DNA from: Pseudomonas huaxiensis
GTDB lineage: Bacteria > Pseudomonadota > Gammaproteobacteria > Pseudomonadales > Pseudomonadaceae
Direction of reading: 5' to 3'
NCBI RefSeq assembly: GCF_003231275.1
Contig: NZ_QKVL01000015.1
Coordinates: 1 to 64,000 of the forward strand
DNA: 64,000 nt
The position numbers and the translations under genes are program-made. Numbering within the stretch: the stretch's first letter is position 1; every line of letters starts with the position of its first letter. Below the pieces are notes generated by a model. It worked only from the letters and a program-made list of their open reading frames with translations, was not told the DNA's origin and ran no database searches. This document shows, in pieces, positions 61,272 to 64,000 of the stretch.

Positions 61272-61645
61272 GGAACAAACCGGGTGTCAGGGGAAGGTGT
61301 CACTGGCCTGCGTCGCGGCGCTGCCGGTGTTTTCGCGGGGCAGGTGCGCGGCGGGCTCAGGCAACGGCCTCACCCTTGTCTATCTGGTAGTCGGAACCCG
61401 TAAGGTTACCCGAACTGGACGGCGGCGGGCAGGGGCTTCCCCGTTCAGCGTATCCCGGCGGTCGTGACGACCTTTCGTCGGGTCGAATCTTTGCGACGAA
61501 GAGGACTGGCACTTTGCCACAACTCAAGGCATGCTAGCCGCCCTTCGGGCGTCAGGCTTATAGTGCAGCCCTGGATCGCCGCCCGTGTGGCCGGCATTGC
61601 TCTCGCGCTGCTGGACCACGGCCAGCCATACCGCAGGATCACCGT

Positions 61646-64000
61646 TTGACCAATCTCACTCAGCCGTCCTCCTTGCGCAAAGCCTCCGCTGCGTCGGGTC
61701 AGTCCCTACGCGGGTCGCTGAAGGGCGCACTGGCGATCCTGGTGCTGCTTTTGCTGGCCCTGTTGTTCTGGCAGATGCTCGATCAATACCGGCACATCCT
61801 TGGCGATCGCCGCCAACACAGCGTCGATGCCGCCGCCGAACTGGCCGACCGCCTGAACCTGAATCTGGCCCTCGATGCCCAGTCCGCGCTGAACCTGCTG
61901 CAAGCCAATGCTGCGGTCCCGGACGAAGACGCCGTCCCCGCCCTGTTCACTCGCCTGCATAAACAGTTGCCGGCCCTGCACAGCCTCGCCTGGCTGAACG
62001 GCGATGGGCAGATCCTGCGTGACAGCATGGACAATTCCCCCGACCAGCCGGCGATGGCCGAGTTGCTCCGGCAGAACCGCGACAGCACCTACCGTTTCAG
62101 CAATGCTGACGACAATGCCTTTATTTATCTGTTGCTGCGCCAGCCGGGAGAAACCAGCAGCGGCTACTGGCTGCTGCGCCTGCAGCCAACCTGGTACCAG
62201 CAACTGGCCAGCCGCCTGGAGCATGCGGTCAAGCCGCAGTGGCAACTGGAAAACAGCCGGACCGGCGAAATCATCAGCACTCACCTGCAACCACGCCCGG
62301 AGACCTCGCCAAACAGTGAACAAGCGCCGCTGCAAAGCGTGATGCTGGCTTTCCTCGATAACAGCGACTGGCAACTGCGCGGCCTCTATGACGCCGAACG
62401 CAGCCGCCGCGACCTGCTTCCGGCGCTGGTCGGCAAAGCCATGCTGGTCGTGCTCTGTGCCCTGCTGCCACTGCTGGCGCTGATCAACATGCGTCGCCGC
62501 AATCGCGTTTTGCAGGAAGGCCGTCGGCGCTATCAGGACATTTTCGAAAGCACCGGTGTCGCCCTCTGCGTCCTCAACCTTTCCGGCCTTACCGCGATCC
62601 TCGAACGCCTGCGCCTGCGCAGCCGCAACGAACTGGAGCAACGCCTGGAGCTGGATCCGGCGCTGCGCGAAATTCTCCTGCACGAACTGAAAGTCACCGA
62701 AGTGAACCAGGTCGCCCTGCAACTGCTCGGGGTGGATTGCTGCGAGGGTGCCTGGCGGCAATTGGTCGCCGGCAGCGCGCTGGAAAACGATGGCATCGGC
62801 CTGCAACTGCTGGGAGCGGTGCTGGACAACCAGACGCAACTGGAACTGGAAGTGCGCCTGCCGACCGAGCAAGGGCTGGAGCAGCACCTGTGGCTGATGG
62901 TGCGGTTCCCGGAGGCGCGTCGCGATTATCACGCGGTGATCCTCAGCATCAGCGATATCACTAGCCGCAAACGCGTCGAACTGTCGTTGCTGGAACGCGA
63001 GAGTTTCTGGTCCGACGTGGTCCGTACCGTTCCTGACCAGCTCTACGTCCAGGACGTGCAGAGCCTGCGGATGATCTTCAGCAACCGCCACCTCGGCCAG
63101 ACCCTGGGCTACGCGCGCAACGAACTGGCGCAGATGGGCGAGTTCTTCTGGGAAGTCCTGCTGCATCCGGAAGACGCCGCGCTCTACAACGACCTGCGCC
63201 AGCAGCAGCGTCTGAGCGGCTACGTCGAGCAACTGCACTGTCAGTTGCGCTTCCGCCATCACGATCAGCGCTGGCGCCGCTACGACATCCGCGAACAGGC
63301 GCTGACCCGCGACGTGGCCGGCCATGTCACGCGGATCATCGGCGTGGCCAAGGACGTCACCGACCAGCTCGAAGCCAGCGAATCGCTGCGCGACAGCGAA
63401 CAACGCTATCGCATGCTCGCCGAAAGCATCAGCGACGTGATCTTCTCCACCGACGATCAGTTGCGCCTCAACTATGTCAGCCCGTCCGTGCGGGCGGTAT
63501 TGGGCTATGACGTCGAGTGGATCTTCAACAATGGCTGGCAATCGACCATCGCCAACCCGGCGCAACTGACCGGGCTGTCCGCCCTGGTCGAGCGGGTCAA
63601 CCGCGCCCTCGGTGACGCCGCGCAACTGGAAGCCCTGCGGACCCAAGTGCCGACCCAGTTGTTCCTGTTCGACTGCCTGCGCGCCGACGGCCGCAAGATC
63701 CCCATCGAACTGCGTCTGGTGCTGGTCTGGGACGAGCACGACCAGTTCGGCGGCATCCTCGGCGTCGGCCGCGATATCAGCCAGCAACGCCGCGCGGAAA
63801 AAGACCTGCGCATGGCGGCAACGGTCTTCGAGCACTCCACCTCGGCGATCCTCATCACCGACCCGGCCGGCTACATCGTCCAGGCCAACGAGGCGTTCAG
63901 CCGGGTCAGCGGCTATGCCGTGAGCGACGTGCTCGACCAGTTGCCCGGCATGCTTACCGTCGACGAACAACAGGAAGCGCACCTGCGCTACGTGCTCAAG
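61646..64000 (+). CDS. Membrane-anchored multi-PAS sensor, 5' part (runs off the window)
   Basis: An open frame of 785 codons reaches the window edge without a stop. It has a transmembrane helix near residues 29-44 (ALAILVLLLLALLFWQML) and a periplasmic region of about 200 residues. A second helix (ALVGKAMLVVLCALLPLLAL) lies near 265-285, followed by at least three PAS domains: RRYQDIFESTGVALCVLN; VVRTVPDQLYVQDVQSLRMI; RYRMLAESISDVIFSTDDQ. A fourth begins AATVFEHSTSAILITDP. Proteins of this layout usually end in GGDEF-EAL domains, but that part is not in the window. The TTG at 61646 is the likely start. Confidence 0.75.
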   Translation, partial: MTNLTQPSSLRKASAASGQSLRGSLKGALAILVLLLLALLFWQMLDQYRHILGDRRQHSVDAAAELADRLNLNLALDAQSALNLLQANAAVPDEDAVPALFTRLHKQLPALHSLAWLNGDGQILRDSMDNSPDQPAMAELLRQNRDSTYRFSNADDNAFIYLLLRQPGETSSGYWLLRLQPTWYQQLASRLEHAVKPQWQLENSRTGEIISTHLQPRPETSPNSEQAPLQSVMLAFLDNSDWQLRGLYDAERSRRDLLPALVGKAMLVVLCALLPLLALINMRRRNRVLQEGRRRYQDIFESTGVALCVLNLSGLTAILERLRLRSRNELEQRLELDPALREILLHELKVTEVNQVALQLLGVDCCEGAWRQLVAGSALENDGIGLQLLGAVLDNQTQLELEVRLPTEQGLEQHLWLMVRFPEARRDYHAVILSISDITSRKRVELSLLERESFWSDVVRTVPDQLYVQDVQSLRMIFSNRHLGQTLGYARNELAQMGEFFWEVLLHPEDAALYNDLRQQQRLSGYVEQLHCQLRFRHHDQRWRRYDIREQALTRDVAGHVTRIIGVAKDVTDQLEASESLRDSEQRYRMLAESISDVIFSTDDQLRLNYVSPSVRAVLGYDVEWIFNNGWQSTIANPAQLTGLSALVERVNRALGDAAQLEALRTQVPTQLFLFDCLRADGRKIPIELRLVLVWDEHDQFGGILGVGRDISQQRRAEKDLRMAATVFEHSTSAILITDPAGYIVQANEAFSRVSGYAVSDVLDQLPGMLTVDEQQEAHLRYVLK

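Noticed and set aside
61706-63982. A 758-codon minus-strand open frame at the window end
   Set aside because: It is opposite the PAS-domain sensor frame, which has helices and PAS motifs; the antisense product is His/Gln-rich without a fold signature.

Overview
The window looks like a chromosomal segment of a Pseudomonas of the P. fluorescens complex. The basis is GC-rich codon use, an old-yellow enzyme matching Pseudomonas XenA, a run of genes in the P. aeruginosa PA4567-PA4579 order (rpmA, rplU, ispB, small Fur-box gene, fklB, Lon-like protease), the PA4676-PA4686-like block (carbonic anhydrase, rimI, holD, mksFEB), and REP/REPIN sequences of the two types common in this group. The species cannot be fixed from the sequence alone. 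Gene-name assignments come from recognising the proteins by eye; no database search was run.

Layout. 0-8 kb: xenobiotic reductase xenA with a divergent ArsR regulator, an MFS exporter with a divergent TetR regulator and a large palindromic operator, a second MFS exporter, a PAS-PAS-GGDEF diguanylate cyclase and a fosmidomycin-resistance-type exporter. 8-32 kb: a dense iron-acquisition island. It has three cell-surface signalling modules (ECF sigma factor, FecR-type anti-sigma factor, STN-domain TonB receptor), one RR-HK-receptor module of the pfeRSA/pirRSA type, and a PepSY/DUF3649/DUF3325 inner-membrane operon, with Fur-box-like sites in front of several units. A tRNA-Met gene, metE and a divergent MetF-like protein with a Cys-rich C-terminal domain lie inside it. 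The receptor of the third module carries an in-frame TAG.

32-38 kb: LysE/RhtB exporter with divergent LysR regulator, small membrane and periplasmic proteins, carbonic anhydrase, rimI and the probable cryptic psi subunit gene holD. 38-43 kb: the MksF-MksE-MksB condensin operon with no MksG gene behind it. 43-44 kb: a REP-rich gap with a Fic-domain remnant. 44-48.6 kb: housekeeping genes creA-proB, obgE, rpmA-rplU and divergent ispB. 48.6-58 kb: small conserved proteins, fklB, a Lon-like protease with an altered P-loop, secreted DUF3015 and DUF4105 proteins, a lipoprotein and a Gre-like factor. 58-64 kb: gdhA, ettA and the 5' part of a large PAS-domain membrane sensor cut by the window edge.

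Most remaining long open frames lie antisense to real genes and are GC-rich shadows. No CRISPR array, insertion sequence, prophage, rRNA or replication origin was seen.
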